From Marinosulfonomonas sp. PRT-SC04 (GTDB lineage Bacteria > Pseudomonadota > Alphaproteobacteria > Rhodobacterales > Rhodobacteraceae): 19,618 nt of DNA. Position numbers and translations under genes: made by a program. The stretch lies in contig JPUR01000257.1 in assembly GCA_001321835.1 (NCBI GenBank), forward strand, positions 1 to 19,618. Direction: 5' to 3'. Positions 6,366 to 14,279 of this stretch are shown in pieces (the first letter of the stretch is position 1; every line of letters starts with the position of its first letter). The notes under the pieces were generated by a model, which was not told the DNA's origin, did no database searches, and worked only from the letters and a program-made list of their open reading frames with translations.

Positions 6366-6394
6366 AGCCCAGCGGAAACGTCTGGGCTAATTTT
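6366..6394 (+). terminator. Rho-independent terminator with GAAA tetraloop before the late operon
   Basis: AGCCCAG (6366-6372) pairs with CTGGGCT (6382-6388). CG/CG extends the stem inward with one bulged T and closes on a GAAA loop; TAATTTT follows. It faces the late genes and has no gene ending just before it on the plus strand. It may therefore be a regulated terminator ahead of the packaging genes, or the end of a short leader RNA. The opposite strand also has CTTTGCGTTT after the stem, so it may work both ways. Confidence 0.65.
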
Positions 6395-6461
6395 GCATGG
6401 CATCGGTATTTTATGATGGCGGATTATCATCGGGTCTGCATTTACGAAAATAGGATTGGCG

Positions 6462-7025
6462 ATGTTCCGTATCGGTGAAGTTGATGTTCAGGGCCTGAAG
6501 CAGTTTGAGAACTTGCTGGGAGCTTTGGGGCAGGATGGCCCAAAAGTAATCAACCGGGCTTTGAACCGGACGGGCGATATGGCGCGCACCCAAGTGGTTC
6601 GAGCGCTGGCCAAGCAAACAGGGCTACCGCAGAAGACGATCCGCAAGGCAGTGAAGGTCAAACGTTCCTCGTGGAAGGACTTGGAGTATCGCCTGACATC
6701 ATCGGGCGGTGAGGTGTCTCTGAAGTATTTCAAAGCGCGGGAAACCCGTCGAGGCGTGACGGCTTTCGTGCGTGGTGAACGTGAACTATATGAGGGTGCC
6801 TTCATCAAGGGCGGCAGCTTCGCACGTGGGCGTGTGGCGCTGAGCATGGGTGGCCATGTTTTCCAGCGCATTGGTGGGCGCACTGAATTAGAGAAGTTGA
6901 AGTCCGGTGTCTTTATCCCAATCGAAATGGTTGAGGGTGCCACGGCCAACACATTCAAGGCTGTTGTGGCTGACGTTCTGCCGCGCCGTCTGGATCATGA
7001 GATCAATCGTTCATTGGGCATTTGA
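6462..7025 (+). CDS. Minor tail protein Z (gpZ)-like protein
   Basis: I choose the ATG at 6462 because TAGGA (6451-6455) lies six bases upstream; the TTG at 6456 directly abuts that site. The 187-aa product is close to lambda gpZ (about 192 aa). It shows the family look: an N-terminal GLKQFENLLGAL, then VINRALNRTGDMARTQVVRA (28-47), then TGLPQKTIRKAVKVKRSS. A basic middle follows, and then GHVFQRIGGRTELEKLKSG and IPIEMVEGA near the end. gpZ-type proteins help finish the tail end that joins the head. Its place before the terminase genes is unusual, as in lambda it lies after FII. A 177-bp gap separates it from the terminase. Confidence 0.75.
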   Translation: MFRIGEVDVQGLKQFENLLGALGQDGPKVINRALNRTGDMARTQVVRALAKQTGLPQKTIRKAVKVKRSSWKDLEYRLTSSGGEVSLKYFKARETRRGVTAFVRGERELYEGAFIKGGSFARGRVALSMGGHVFQRIGGRTELEKLKSGVFIPIEMVEGATANTFKAVVADVLPRRLDHEINRSLGI

Positions 7026-7121
7026 GCCGTCAGAAATAGGTTAGGGACCGTAGGATGTTCCGGCTGCACGCGGGGCGTAAGCTGCCCGAGGGTTCGTTAG
7101 TCAGACGGCTTTTGCAAAGCC
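7025..7121 (+). other. Structured intergenic segment (long-range 7-bp stem plus GGCTTT/AAAGCC hairpin)
   Basis: AGCCGTC (7025-7031) and GACGGCT (7104-7110) are exact reverse complements closing an 86-base span. GGCTTT-TGC-AAAGCC (7107-7121) is a competing perfect hairpin. The rest of the gap (to 7202) shows no gene. The 86-base span with a 7-bp stem recalls tRNA size, but no D-arm, anticodon arm or T-arm can be drawn. It may be a leader structure, a weak terminator, or part of the packaging (cos/pac) site next to the terminase gene. Confidence 0.35.
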
Positions 7122-7202
7122 TTAACAATGGAGGTGTGCTGCTTAACAGACAACCGTTTGGCAATCGGAATTGACGCAGTCGCCGGGGAAGTTTGAAAAA
7201 CC

Positions 7203-7901
7203 ATGCAGTCAGCACAGGAGCAGATGACGCAGGCGGATTTTGCGCGGCACATGGGTGTTAGTCGTGCCGCTGTCAGTCAGTGGAAGTCGCGCGACATCTT
7301 GCTTGATGACGCCTTCACCCAACCCGGCAAAAAGGGAAAGTTGGTTGTGGTGATCGCGGTGGAGCAGGTTCGCCGCAATCGCGACATCGGGCAGGCGCTC
7401 GGCAACGGAATCGAAACACGAACATCGACTGAAGCCGCAGGTTACGCTGATGCACTTGCAGTTTCTGATCCGGTGGACGCCCAGCCTGACCTTTTGAGCG
7501 TAGAACCCGCAGAAGTTTCGGTCGAACAGCCAGCAGATGCGCCAACGCAGCCAAAAAAGAATACGGTTGAGGACCAGCTGAAGCGCGCCAAACTGGAAGA
7601 ACAATTGCGACGCAACCGCATGCAGGCATCTGATGAGGCGTTGCGGCAAGGTATGTTGATGGCGGTTGATGATGTGCGTGAACAGATGTCACGCATCTCT
7701 TTAATGATGATGCAAATCTTTGAAGGGGCGTTGCCAGATTTGGCCGCTTCGGTGGCCGCGCAGTTTGATGTTCCGCAGCGTGATGTTTTGCACCTGTTGC
7801 GCGCTGAATTCAAAAAGGTCCGTGCGACTGCCGCAATGAAAGAAAAGGCAAGGGCCGCTTCTGTGAGCCAAGATGAAATGGTGTCAGTAGAATTGGAGTG
7901 A
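7203..7901 (+). CDS. Terminase small subunit
   Basis: This is the DNA-recognition subunit of the packaging motor. The N-terminus carries a helix-turn-helix, MTQADFARHMGVSRAAVSQW (residues 8-27), as in Nu1-type small terminases, which bind the cos/pac site. A disordered, Pro/Ala-rich linker (about 85-120) leads to a charged helix, TVEDQLKRAKLEEQLRRNRM. This is likely the oligomerisation and large-subunit-binding part. Two starts are possible: ATG 7203 (GGGGAAG upstream) and ATG 7224 (AGGAG only three bases upstream). I keep the longer one, 232 aa. The TGA overlaps the large-subunit start, the usual pairing. Confidence 0.8.
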   Translation: MQSAQEQMTQADFARHMGVSRAAVSQWKSRDILLDDAFTQPGKKGKLVVVIAVEQVRRNRDIGQALGNGIETRTSTEAAGYADALAVSDPVDAQPDLLSVEPAEVSVEQPADAPTQPKKNTVEDQLKRAKLEEQLRRNRMQASDEALRQGMLMAVDDVREQMSRISLMMMQIFEGALPDLAASVAAQFDVPQRDVLHLLRAEFKKVRATAAMKEKARAASVSQDEMVSVELE

Positions 7902-9856
7902 TGATGCTGGATGTTGCCGTCACAAGTGCAGAATGGTTGGCACATGATGTTTTAGCTGATGTCATATCCCCGCCACCAGACGTAGATTATCTGGTGTGGG
8001 CTGAACAGAACATAGTGTTTTCAAAACGTGAAAGCCCGATGCCCGGCCCATACAATCGGGAGCGCTTCAGCTACTTTGATGAAATACTGCGGGCGCTGTC
8101 ACCAAATGATCCGTGCCGTGTGGTTACTTTGGCAAAGTCAGCGCAGCTTGGTGGAACAGTTCTGGCTAATATATTCACGGGCGGGTCCATGGACATGGAC
8201 CCCGGTGATATTCTTTATGTTCACCCAACGGATGAAAATGCGCGTCGGTGGTCTAAGATGAAGCTGTCACCAATGCTGAAAGGGACAACGGCGCTACGTA
8301 AAATTTTTCCGATGAAGGCACGTGATGGTCAGGATTCGGTGTTCTATAAAGAGCGGCGCGACGGTCGTGGTGCCATCCAGATTTCTGGTGCGAATTCACC
8401 TGCGTCGCTTAGTCAGATGTCGATGGCGCGACAGGTCCAAGATGACCTTGCCAAATGGGATATGAACAGCGCCGGTGATCCAGAAACCCAAGCTGATAGC
8501 CGCAGTCAGGGTTATGAATTCGCCAAGATATTCAAGATATCTACACCAATGGTGGTGCCTGGATGTCGCATCACAAAGAACTATGAAGATGGTTCGCAAG
8601 AGATTTTGGAGCTGCCGTGTCCACATGATGAATGTGGATATATGCAGACGCTGGAATGGGAAAACATGTTGGAAAATCTGGATGAAGATCATCCAGAGCG
8701 TGCGCATTTCGCCTGCGAAAGCTGTGGTGCGTCTATTGAGGAGCATCATCGACCAAAGATGTTGAAGGGCGCGCGTTGGGTTTCGCGGAACCCCAAGATG
8801 AAGCGCGTGCATCGGTCGTTTTATCTCTGGTCAGCCTATTCGCTGCTGCAATCGTTTGAGCGCATTGCGCGCTCATGGCTGTCGGCAAAGGGTGATCCGC
8901 CAAAGGAGCAGACGTTCTGGAATGATGTGGTCGGTAAAGCCTATCGCATCCTTGGGGAATCGCCACCTTGGGAAGACTTGTGCGACCGTGCGTCAAAGTC
9001 TGACTATGTGCATGGTAATATTCCTGCTGGCTATCCGCTTCTGACCTGCGGCGTTGACTGTCAGGGTGACCGGGTCGAATGGCAGGTGGTCGCATGGGGC
9101 ACGAATAAGCGCCGCGCAGTCGTGGAGTATGGTGTTTTTAACGGGCATATTTCAGACGAGAAATGCCAAGCAAAATTGAACGGCTTGCTGAAGCAGGGCT
9201 TTCGGAACGCCTATGGGCGGAAAATCCAAATTGATCTGCTGGCCATTGATGGCAATGCCTACACTGAAGACGTTTGGGACTGGTCGCGAAAGCATCCGGC
9301 TGGCCGTGTCATCATGGTTCGTGGTGTCCATCCTGAAGGTGCGCCGCTGTTGGCGCAGGTGAAGAAAGAGCGAAACCGCCGGGGGAAGCTGGTTCGGTAT
9401 TCGAAGCGGTTCTATAATTTTGCGTCTTCTGTTTTGAAAATGGCGCTTTATCGGAACCTGAAAAAAGATGATCCGCAAGAACGCGGGTTTGTCGGACTGC
9501 CGAAGGGGCTGGAAGATGAATTCTTTCGGCAGCTGACAGCGGAATCCCGCAAGGCTCAAAAAGCCAAATCGGGCTTTACCCGTTACCTGTGGGTTAAAGA
9601 CCCAAGCCAAGCCAATGAGGGGCTGGACACTCACTTGCAGGCAGAAGCAGCGGCCATCCGTTTGGGCGTCCGTAGCCTGCCGGATAGCGAGTGGGACAGG
9701 CTTCTTGCGGAACGTGAGCGCCCACCGGAAGATGTTCAGGGGGATTTTGAAGATCTTCTAATGGCAACGCAACCTGATGCGGACGTTAAAGCTGAAGCAC
9801 AGGTCAAATCGGACAGCGTGAAGAAACGTGCCCGGAATAAGTGGAGCAAAAAATAA
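7901..9856 (+). CDS. Terminase large subunit, lambda gpA family
   Basis: This is the ATPase/endonuclease that cuts concatemers and drives DNA into the prohead. From the ATG at 7901 (TGATG overlap; TGGAG just upstream) it has 651 aa, near lambda gpA (641). Motifs include NIVFSKRESPMPGPYNRERF (37-56), a gpA-type Walker A KSAQLGGT (79-86), a Walker B-like VQDDLAKWD (179-187) and GDPETQADSRSQG. A zinc-ribbon pair, CPHDECG and CESCG, and the nuclease-domain CGVDCQGDRVEWQVVAWG follow. The C-terminus is basic. It lies between small terminase and portal, as expected. GTG 7898 and ATG 7904 are alternative starts that change the product by one residue. Confidence 0.95.
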   Translation: MMLDVAVTSAEWLAHDVLADVISPPPDVDYLVWAEQNIVFSKRESPMPGPYNRERFSYFDEILRALSPNDPCRVVTLAKSAQLGGTVLANIFTGGSMDMDPGDILYVHPTDENARRWSKMKLSPMLKGTTALRKIFPMKARDGQDSVFYKERRDGRGAIQISGANSPASLSQMSMARQVQDDLAKWDMNSAGDPETQADSRSQGYEFAKIFKISTPMVVPGCRITKNYEDGSQEILELPCPHDECGYMQTLEWENMLENLDEDHPERAHFACESCGASIEEHHRPKMLKGARWVSRNPKMKRVHRSFYLWSAYSLLQSFERIARSWLSAKGDPPKEQTFWNDVVGKAYRILGESPPWEDLCDRASKSDYVHGNIPAGYPLLTCGVDCQGDRVEWQVVAWGTNKRRAVVEYGVFNGHISDEKCQAKLNGLLKQGFRNAYGRKIQIDLLAIDGNAYTEDVWDWSRKHPAGRVIMVRGVHPEGAPLLAQVKKERNRRGKLVRYSKRFYNFASSVLKMALYRNLKKDDPQERGFVGLPKGLEDEFFRQLTAESRKAQKAKSGFTRYLWVKDPSQANEGLDTHLQAEAAAIRLGVRSLPDSEWDRLLAERERPPEDVQGDFEDLLMATQPDADVKAEAQVKSDSVKKRARNKWSKK

Positions 9857-9857
9857 C

Positions 9858-11441
9858 GTGACTGGCCTTATCCGACCTGATGGAACGCCGTTGATGGCAA
9901 CGCCTGCTGTGAGCCGCACAACCGCCCGTTATTTGCGCGATACCAAGAGCGGGGCAATTGCGTCGCGTGTCGCGCCGTTGACCAACAGCCGTGATGATAT
10001 CCGTCTCGCATGGTCGCGCAGTGCCGGATTGGCGATGGATCTTATTCAAAATTCAGGGCGTCTGAAGGGGGCTTGCGACCAAGTCATTGCTGACACAGTT
10101 GGTGTTGGTTTGACACTAAACCCTGACCCCGATTTGACGTGTATTGGGTACTCTGAAGAAGAAAAAACCGAATTCATTCGGGTGCTGAAACGTCGCTGGA
10201 AGGCGTTCTGGAACGATAAAAAAGAATGCGATCTGCGCGGCAAATTGAGTGGTCCGCAAATGGTCGATATTGGACTTCGCTGGGATATCGCTTTTGGCGA
10301 GGTCACCGGTGTCTTTGATTTTTTTGATGATGCTGAGCGCAGCCACTACGGGATTTCGACCGGAACTAAGTTGTGTTTGGTGCCTCCGCAAAAGCTGGTG
10401 CAAGACACCAATGCCCTTGACGGAATGTACCAAGGTGTTCGCCATGATGCTAAAGGCCGTCCGGTTTCTTATCGATTTGATACAGGCACGGATGGTGCGC
10501 AGATTAAGCGTGATTACGCGGCATTTGATGCTGATGGCCGGTCACTTGTCATGCACATTTTTGATCCGATGGATGCAACGGATGTGCGCGGTATTTCAAA
10601 ATTGGCACCAGCTTTCCGCAAGCATATTCAAGCAGAGATGCTTGATGATGCCACGCTACAGATGGCGTTGTTACAGACCATCTTTGCGATCACGCTGACC
10701 AGTGAATCGCCAAGTGCTGACGCCTATGAAGCACTGGAAGTGCTGAAAGATCAGGGCGGCGACGGTGTTGAATATGGCAAGGAATACCTTGGCTACCTTG
10801 CAGGCAGTTTGGAGGCGGCGGCTGAAAGTCGAATTTCTGTTGGCGCAGATCCACAAGTTTCGCACTTGGGTCCGGGGCAAAAGCTTGGTTTCGAAACGGC
10901 CAATATTCCCGGCAAAGATTTTCTGCCGTTCTCAAACAGCCTTGCCCGCGACATGGCGCGCACAATCGGCTGTACATATGGTGGCCTGACCATGGACTAC
11001 ACGGCTGCGACGTATTCGAGTGTGCGTATGGAGAACTCATCAATCTGGTCAGTTGTGATGCGTCGGCGGGAACGTATAGCAGGGCCAATATGCCAACTGG
11101 CCTATGAAAATTGGCTTCATGAAGAAAACGGTGAAGGTCGCATCCCATTCAAGGGTGGATATGCGGCTTTTCGCGCCAATCGGAAAAGTATTTACATTGC
11201 ATCATGGCAGGGACCAGCCAAGCCCACGGCGGATGATTTCAAATCGGCGCGGGCATCAACTGAACGGCTGAAAAATGGCACAAGCTCGATTGCAATCGAA
11301 ACCGGTGATCTTGGGGTTGATGCGGATGCGCTCTTTGAAGAGCGTGAGCGTGAGCATAAGCGATATGTGAAAGCCGGAATGGCATCGCCATACCAAGCGG
11401 GTGCAGTTGATCCTATTATCCAAACGGAGGTTGTGGAGTGA
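9858..11441 (+). CDS. Portal protein, lambda gpB family
   Basis: The portal forms the twelve-fold ring at the prohead vertex through which DNA enters and to which the joiners bind. The 527-aa length fits lambda gpB (533). Familiar segments are SRDDIRLAWSRSAGLAMDLI near the start, VGVGLTLNPDPD, LVPPQKLVQDTNA and HIFDPMDATDVRGISKLAPA. FSNSLARDMARTIGCTYGG (with GGLTMDYTAATYSSVRM) completes the set. I prefer the GTG at 9858, directly after the terminase TAA. The GTG at 9828 would overlap the terminase and add ten residues. The TGA overlaps the next GTG. Confidence 0.93.
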   Translation: MTGLIRPDGTPLMATPAVSRTTARYLRDTKSGAIASRVAPLTNSRDDIRLAWSRSAGLAMDLIQNSGRLKGACDQVIADTVGVGLTLNPDPDLTCIGYSEEEKTEFIRVLKRRWKAFWNDKKECDLRGKLSGPQMVDIGLRWDIAFGEVTGVFDFFDDAERSHYGISTGTKLCLVPPQKLVQDTNALDGMYQGVRHDAKGRPVSYRFDTGTDGAQIKRDYAAFDADGRSLVMHIFDPMDATDVRGISKLAPAFRKHIQAEMLDDATLQMALLQTIFAITLTSESPSADAYEALEVLKDQGGDGVEYGKEYLGYLAGSLEAAAESRISVGADPQVSHLGPGQKLGFETANIPGKDFLPFSNSLARDMARTIGCTYGGLTMDYTAATYSSVRMENSSIWSVVMRRRERIAGPICQLAYENWLHEENGEGRIPFKGGYAAFRANRKSIYIASWQGPAKPTADDFKSARASTERLKNGTSSIAIETGDLGVDADALFEEREREHKRYVKAGMASPYQAGAVDPIIQTEVVE

Positions 11442-11707
11442 ACGTCACAAGCACAGTCAAAATAGGGTCTGAGCTAATCGACATTGCAAAACCCTGCGAT
11501 GTGGTGACGGCGTTGAAGAAAATGCAGCTGAAACTTGCGATTGGCGGTGTTCGGGAAACCGTGCGCATCGATGGCGAAGAAGTCTCGTTTATGCGCGCTA
11601 ATGATCGTCGGTTGGCATCGTTGATCGCACATTACGAAAGCGAATGTGCTCAGTTGGGTGGCGGGAAAAAGCGAACCCGTTTTGCGAAGCGCTTCACCTA
11701 CTTATAA
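11438..11707 (+). CDS. Head-tail joining protein, lambda gpW-like
   Basis: This is a small 89-aa protein between portal and protease, where lambda has gpW (68 aa). Like gpW it has two helices around a short hairpin: VVTALKKMQLKLAIG, then VRIDGEEVSFMRANDRR, then a second helix, LASLIAHYESECAQLGGG. A basic tail (KKRTRFAKRF) follows. gpW stabilises packaged DNA and lets the tail connector bind. Translation begins at a GTG overlapping the portal stop (GTGA). Assignment rests on size, place and hairpin pattern. Confidence 0.75.
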   Translation: MNVTSTVKIGSELIDIAKPCDVVTALKKMQLKLAIGGVRETVRIDGEEVSFMRANDRRLASLIAHYESECAQLGGGKKRTRFAKRFTYL

Positions 11708-11723
11708 TTCAAAGGAGACAGAA

Positions 11724-12773
11724 ATGACCATTTTGGTGGACGGCGAACTCGTGCTTCACGGGTTCGTTGGTGAAAACTATTGGGGTGATGGCTTCACAGC
11801 GCGTGATGTTATTGACGCCTTGGCCGAAGTTGGCCGCGACACGGATGTGACCGTGCGCATCAATTCGGGCGGTGGCTATACGGATGACGGCATTGCGATC
11901 TACAACGCGTTTGTGGCCCACAAAGGTGATGTCACAATCGTTGTGGATGCCATGGCGGCATCTATTGCATCGGTTATTGCGATGGCCGGTGACACCATCA
12001 CCATGCGAGCGGGATCATTGATGATGATCCATGATCCTGCAGGCCACACTTGGGGCACGGCTGACAGTCATGAAAAATCTGTTGGCCAGTTGAATAAACT
12101 CGCTGATCTGATGGCCGGAATTTACGCAGACCAGTCTGGCGAAGATGCCGATGGCATCCGCAAAGACATGAAAGCTGAAATCTGGCTGACAGGTCAAGAA
12201 GCGGTTGAGCGTGGTTTCGCCACCGATACGCAAAGCGGCAAATCAAAGTCTGTCGCGGCGTTTGATTACCGCGTCTACGATCACGCCCCTGAAAAACTCG
12301 TTGCCATGGCCACGAAGAAGGACTGGTCCTTCACAGCCGTGGCTCCCAAGGCGGCGTCCGCTGCCCCAACCCCAGCCAAGGTAAAGGAGAAACCCACCAT
12401 GGCAAAGAAACCCGCAACAGCGGACCCTAACACTGCAGCAACGACAGCCGTATCTGCTGACGATGTGAAAGCCCGGATTAAGGCCATCACTGAAGATGGC
12501 GCTGCACAGGGCCATGAAAGTCTTGCCAAGCATTTGGCGTTTGACACGGAGGTGCCTGTTGAAGAAGCCATCACGGCTTTGAAAGCGGCTGCAACAGATG
12601 TGCCAGCACCTGCTGATGATAAAGTTGAAGATCGCAAGGGGTATCAAGCCCGCCGGTCGGCAGCCGCAGATTTGGCGCAACCCGGCAGTGGTTCCTCGAC
12701 GCCTTCCAAACCCGTTGCAACCATCAACGCAGGCAGCATCTATGCCAGCCGTCGCAAAACAGCAGGAGCGTAA
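11724..12773 (+). CDS. ClpP-like prohead maturation protease with C-terminal scaffold region
   Basis: This is a serine protease of the ClpP/SppA-like (crotonase) fold that cleaves the scaffold during head maturation. The start is ATG 11724, with AAAGGAGA nearby. The protease part (1-195) shows VRINSGGGYTDDGIAIYNAF (44-63) and AMAASIASVIAMAG with nucleophile S80. MMIHDPAG contributes H103, and EIWLTGQEAVERG has E152 at the usual acidic position. After residue 205 comes a Pro/Ala-rich linker, then a helical C-terminal region containing an internal start at residue 226. The layout equals lambda C with nested Nu3. The 349-aa length is shorter than lambda gpC (439). It is followed by decoration and capsid genes. 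Confidence 0.93.
   Translation: MTILVDGELVLHGFVGENYWGDGFTARDVIDALAEVGRDTDVTVRINSGGGYTDDGIAIYNAFVAHKGDVTIVVDAMAASIASVIAMAGDTITMRAGSLMMIHDPAGHTWGTADSHEKSVGQLNKLADLMAGIYADQSGEDADGIRKDMKAEIWLTGQEAVERGFATDTQSGKSKSVAAFDYRVYDHAPEKLVAMATKKDWSFTAVAPKAASAAPTPAKVKEKPTMAKKPATADPNTAATTAVSADDVKARIKAITEDGAAQGHESLAKHLAFDTEVPVEEAITALKAAATDVPAPADDKVEDRKGYQARRSAAADLAQPGSGSSTPSKPVATINAGSIYASRRKTAGA
12383..12401 (+). promoter_or_regulatory. Internal ribosome binding site and start for nested scaffold
   Basis: AAAGGAGA (12383-12390) stands eight bases before an in-frame ATG (12399-12401) inside the protease gene. Such a strong, well-spaced site is unlikely to be kept by chance in a coding sequence, and it falls exactly at the join between protease and scaffold region. 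Confidence 0.7.
12399..12773 (+). CDS. Nested in-frame scaffold protein (lambda Nu3-like)
   Basis: This product of 124 aa shares the reading frame and stop of the protease gene. It comprises MAKKPATADPN, a Thr/Ala-rich stretch, an acidic/helical part (SADDVKARIKAITEDGAAQG, about 18-37 of the short product) and a disordered tail ending in SIYASRRKTAGA. Like Nu3, it would form the internal scaffold on which the capsid protein assembles; the longer protease form would be carried in by the same domain. Support is the strong internal ribosome site and the known lambda C/Nu3 arrangement. No experiment can be read from the sequence. The usual alternative is that only the fused form is made. Confidence 0.65.
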   Translation: MAKKPATADPNTAATTAVSADDVKARIKAITEDGAAQGHESLAKHLAFDTEVPVEEAITALKAAATDVPAPADDKVEDRKGYQARRSAAADLAQPGSGSSTPSKPVATINAGSIYASRRKTAGA

Positions 12774-12776
12774 GCT

Positions 12777-13163
12777 ATGGAAAACGCAACAATGCAGACA
12801 CGAAATCTGGCCTTCCTTTTGTCGGAGGGGCCGGGGCGCAGCTCGCGGGCTCAAGCGACAATTCCGGCAGGTACGGGAATTGTCGCCGCTGGAACCGTTA
12901 TCGGTGAGTTGAGCGCTACAAAGGGTCATTTTGTCCCTTCACCGAATGCTGAAGTCGTTGGGATTGAGGGGGCCGAAGTGGCGACTGCAATTTTGGGTTA
13001 TGGCGTAGATGCCACCAATGTTGACGTGTCGGTGACCATTATTGACCGTGGCCTCGCCGAAGCCAAATTGCCGATGCTGACGTTTGAAGCGTCGGTGGAT
13101 GATGAAGCCAAAACTGCCGCCAAGGTCGCACAGCTTGATGCTGTCGGCATCCGCGTGCGCTAA
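12777..13163 (+). CDS. Head decoration protein, lambda gpD family
   Basis: This 128-aa protein resembles lambda gpD (110 aa), the trimeric clamp that stabilises the expanded capsid. Visible family features are a flexible N-terminus (MENATMQTRNLAFLLSEGPG), TIPAGTGIVAAGTVIGELS (28-46) and ILGYGVDATNVDVSVTIIDR. A short C-terminal segment (LDAVGIRVR) closes it. AGGAG (12764-12768) overlaps the end of the protease gene eight bases before the ATG. It lies between protease and capsid gene, as in lambda. Confidence 0.9.
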   Translation: MENATMQTRNLAFLLSEGPGRSSRAQATIPAGTGIVAAGTVIGELSATKGHFVPSPNAEVVGIEGAEVATAILGYGVDATNVDVSVTIIDRGLAEAKLPMLTFEASVDDEAKTAAKVAQLDAVGIRVR

Positions 13164-13175
13164 GGGAGAGACGTA

Positions 13176-14168
13176 ATGGAAAACGAATTCGATATCGTAA
13201 CACTTACGGCAACTGTGAACGATTTACCGTTCGTGCCGGGGCAAATGGGCGCGCTCGGCATCTTTGACGAAGAAGGTGTGCCGACCACATCTGTCAAGGT
13301 TGAAGAGCAAAACGGCAAGTTGGATGTCATTGAGCCTTCGGCACGCGGTGGTCCGGGGCAAACCATTGATGATGAAGATCGTCAGACATTCACCTTTGAA
13401 GTTGATCATTACGAAATCAACGACTCGGTGAACGCTGATGAAATTCAGGGCATTCGAATGTTCGGTACGGATGACCAGCTTGAGGTTATGGAAAACCGTA
13501 TTGATACCAAGTTGGCGCGACATGCTCGTTCTATGGACACAACTCTGGAGCACCAGCGCATTGGGGCGGCCAAGGGCATTGTGGTGTCAGGAAAAGGTCG
13601 GGTTTTGCATAATCTCTATGACCGATTTAATTTGTCTGTTCCCGCGCCAATTGTGCTGGGCTTGAACGGCTCGGTGGCTGGTATTGCATCTAAGATCAAG
13701 GGCGATGTGGTGTTTGCAATCGAAGATCAACTTGATGCGAATTATGACCATATCCACGCGTTGTGTGGCCGTGATTTTCATGCAGCTCTTTGGGAAGAAA
13801 AAGAAGTTCGCGAAACTTATATGGCTGATAATGAGGGCTACCGTCTGCGCGATGGAGCGCCTGATGTTTTCACCATTGGTCAGGTTACTTTTGAACGCTA
13901 TCGCACAGGGCGGCGCGCCAAAGCCGCAAATGTTGCAGGCGCGTTTATCGCTGACAATGAGGCACGTGTGTTTCCGGTTGGGGTTCCTGACCTATTCATC
14001 ACGCGTTTTGCACCGGGTGACTGGAATGGCTTGCCAAATACTATGGGCCTGCCGCGTTATACGCGCTTAAAGCCGATGTATAACGATAAAGGGTATCATT
14101 TGGACAGCCAAATGAACTCGTTGTCGATTTGTACGATGCCAAAAACATTGATGAAATTGGTCGCTTAA
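13176..14168 (+). CDS. Major capsid protein, lambda gpE family
   Basis: This is the shell protein of the head, HK97 fold. Its 330 aa compare with 341 in lambda gpE. Family segments include LTATVNDLPFVPGQMGALGI near the start and the GGPGQTIDDEDRQTFTFEVD stretch. VNADEIQGIRMFG, DQLEVMENRIDTKLARHARS (helix) and a C-terminal MNSLSICTMPKTLMKLV segment follow. GGGAGA lies seven bases before the ATG. A hairpin terminator follows at 14197. It is probably the most abundant product of the late operon. Confidence 0.95.
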   Translation: MENEFDIVTLTATVNDLPFVPGQMGALGIFDEEGVPTTSVKVEEQNGKLDVIEPSARGGPGQTIDDEDRQTFTFEVDHYEINDSVNADEIQGIRMFGTDDQLEVMENRIDTKLARHARSMDTTLEHQRIGAAKGIVVSGKGRVLHNLYDRFNLSVPAPIVLGLNGSVAGIASKIKGDVVFAIEDQLDANYDHIHALCGRDFHAALWEEKEVRETYMADNEGYRLRDGAPDVFTIGQVTFERYRTGRRAKAANVAGAFIADNEARVFPVGVPDLFITRFAPGDWNGLPNTMGLPRYTRLKPMYNDKGYHLDSQMNSLSICTMPKTLMKLVA

Positions 14169-14196
14169 AAGCTCCACAATTCAAAAAGAAAACAGT

Positions 14197-14223
14197 GGCT
14201 CGGTGCGAAAGCATCGGGCCTTT
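14197..14223 (+). terminator. GNRA-loop hairpin after the major capsid gene
   Basis: GGCTCGGTGC (14197-14206) and GCATCGGGCC (14211-14220) form a 10-bp stem with two G-T wobbles around a GAAA loop; only TTT follows. The weak T-run suggests partial termination or 3'-end protection, which would give more capsid than tail mRNA. Confidence 0.6.
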
Positions 14224-14279
14224 GACTGCATCCCTATGCGATTTTTTGCATTGGAATTCAGCCAAAATAGGAGACAATC

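Larger units (their letters stand above)
5894..6461. other. Intergenic region at right edge of the island, upstream of late genes
   Basis: No gene is convincing in these 568 bases. The left part should hold the promoter of the minus-strand pair; the AT-rich TAAGAT about 20 bases upstream of its ATG is a weak candidate -10. GCCCATTGCAGACAT (minus strand, 6050-6036) resembles a sequence at the island's left edge. ATTGTTAAG direct repeats, a TTGACA at 6196-6201 without a good -10, and a terminator hairpin at 6366 follow. A 66-codon minus-strand frame (6230-6430) is hydrophobic but crosses the terminator and has no ribosome site. Confidence 0.45.

Noticed and set aside
6352..6390. 12-codon basic peptide frame (MPKRKAQRKRLG) ending in the terminator stem
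   Set aside because: Its codons are mostly the hairpin itself; it is too short to support without translation data.
6230..6430. 66-codon minus-strand frame with a hydrophobic segment (LCVWAYLLILNAVTGYCLFT)
   Set aside because: It could be a small membrane protein, but it reads through the terminator hairpin and lacks a ribosome site; the hydrophobicity may be chance.
7025..7110. Possible tRNA with a long variable arm
   Set aside because: Only the 7-bp closing stem and the length fit; no D, anticodon or T arm can be drawn and no CCA-like end is present.
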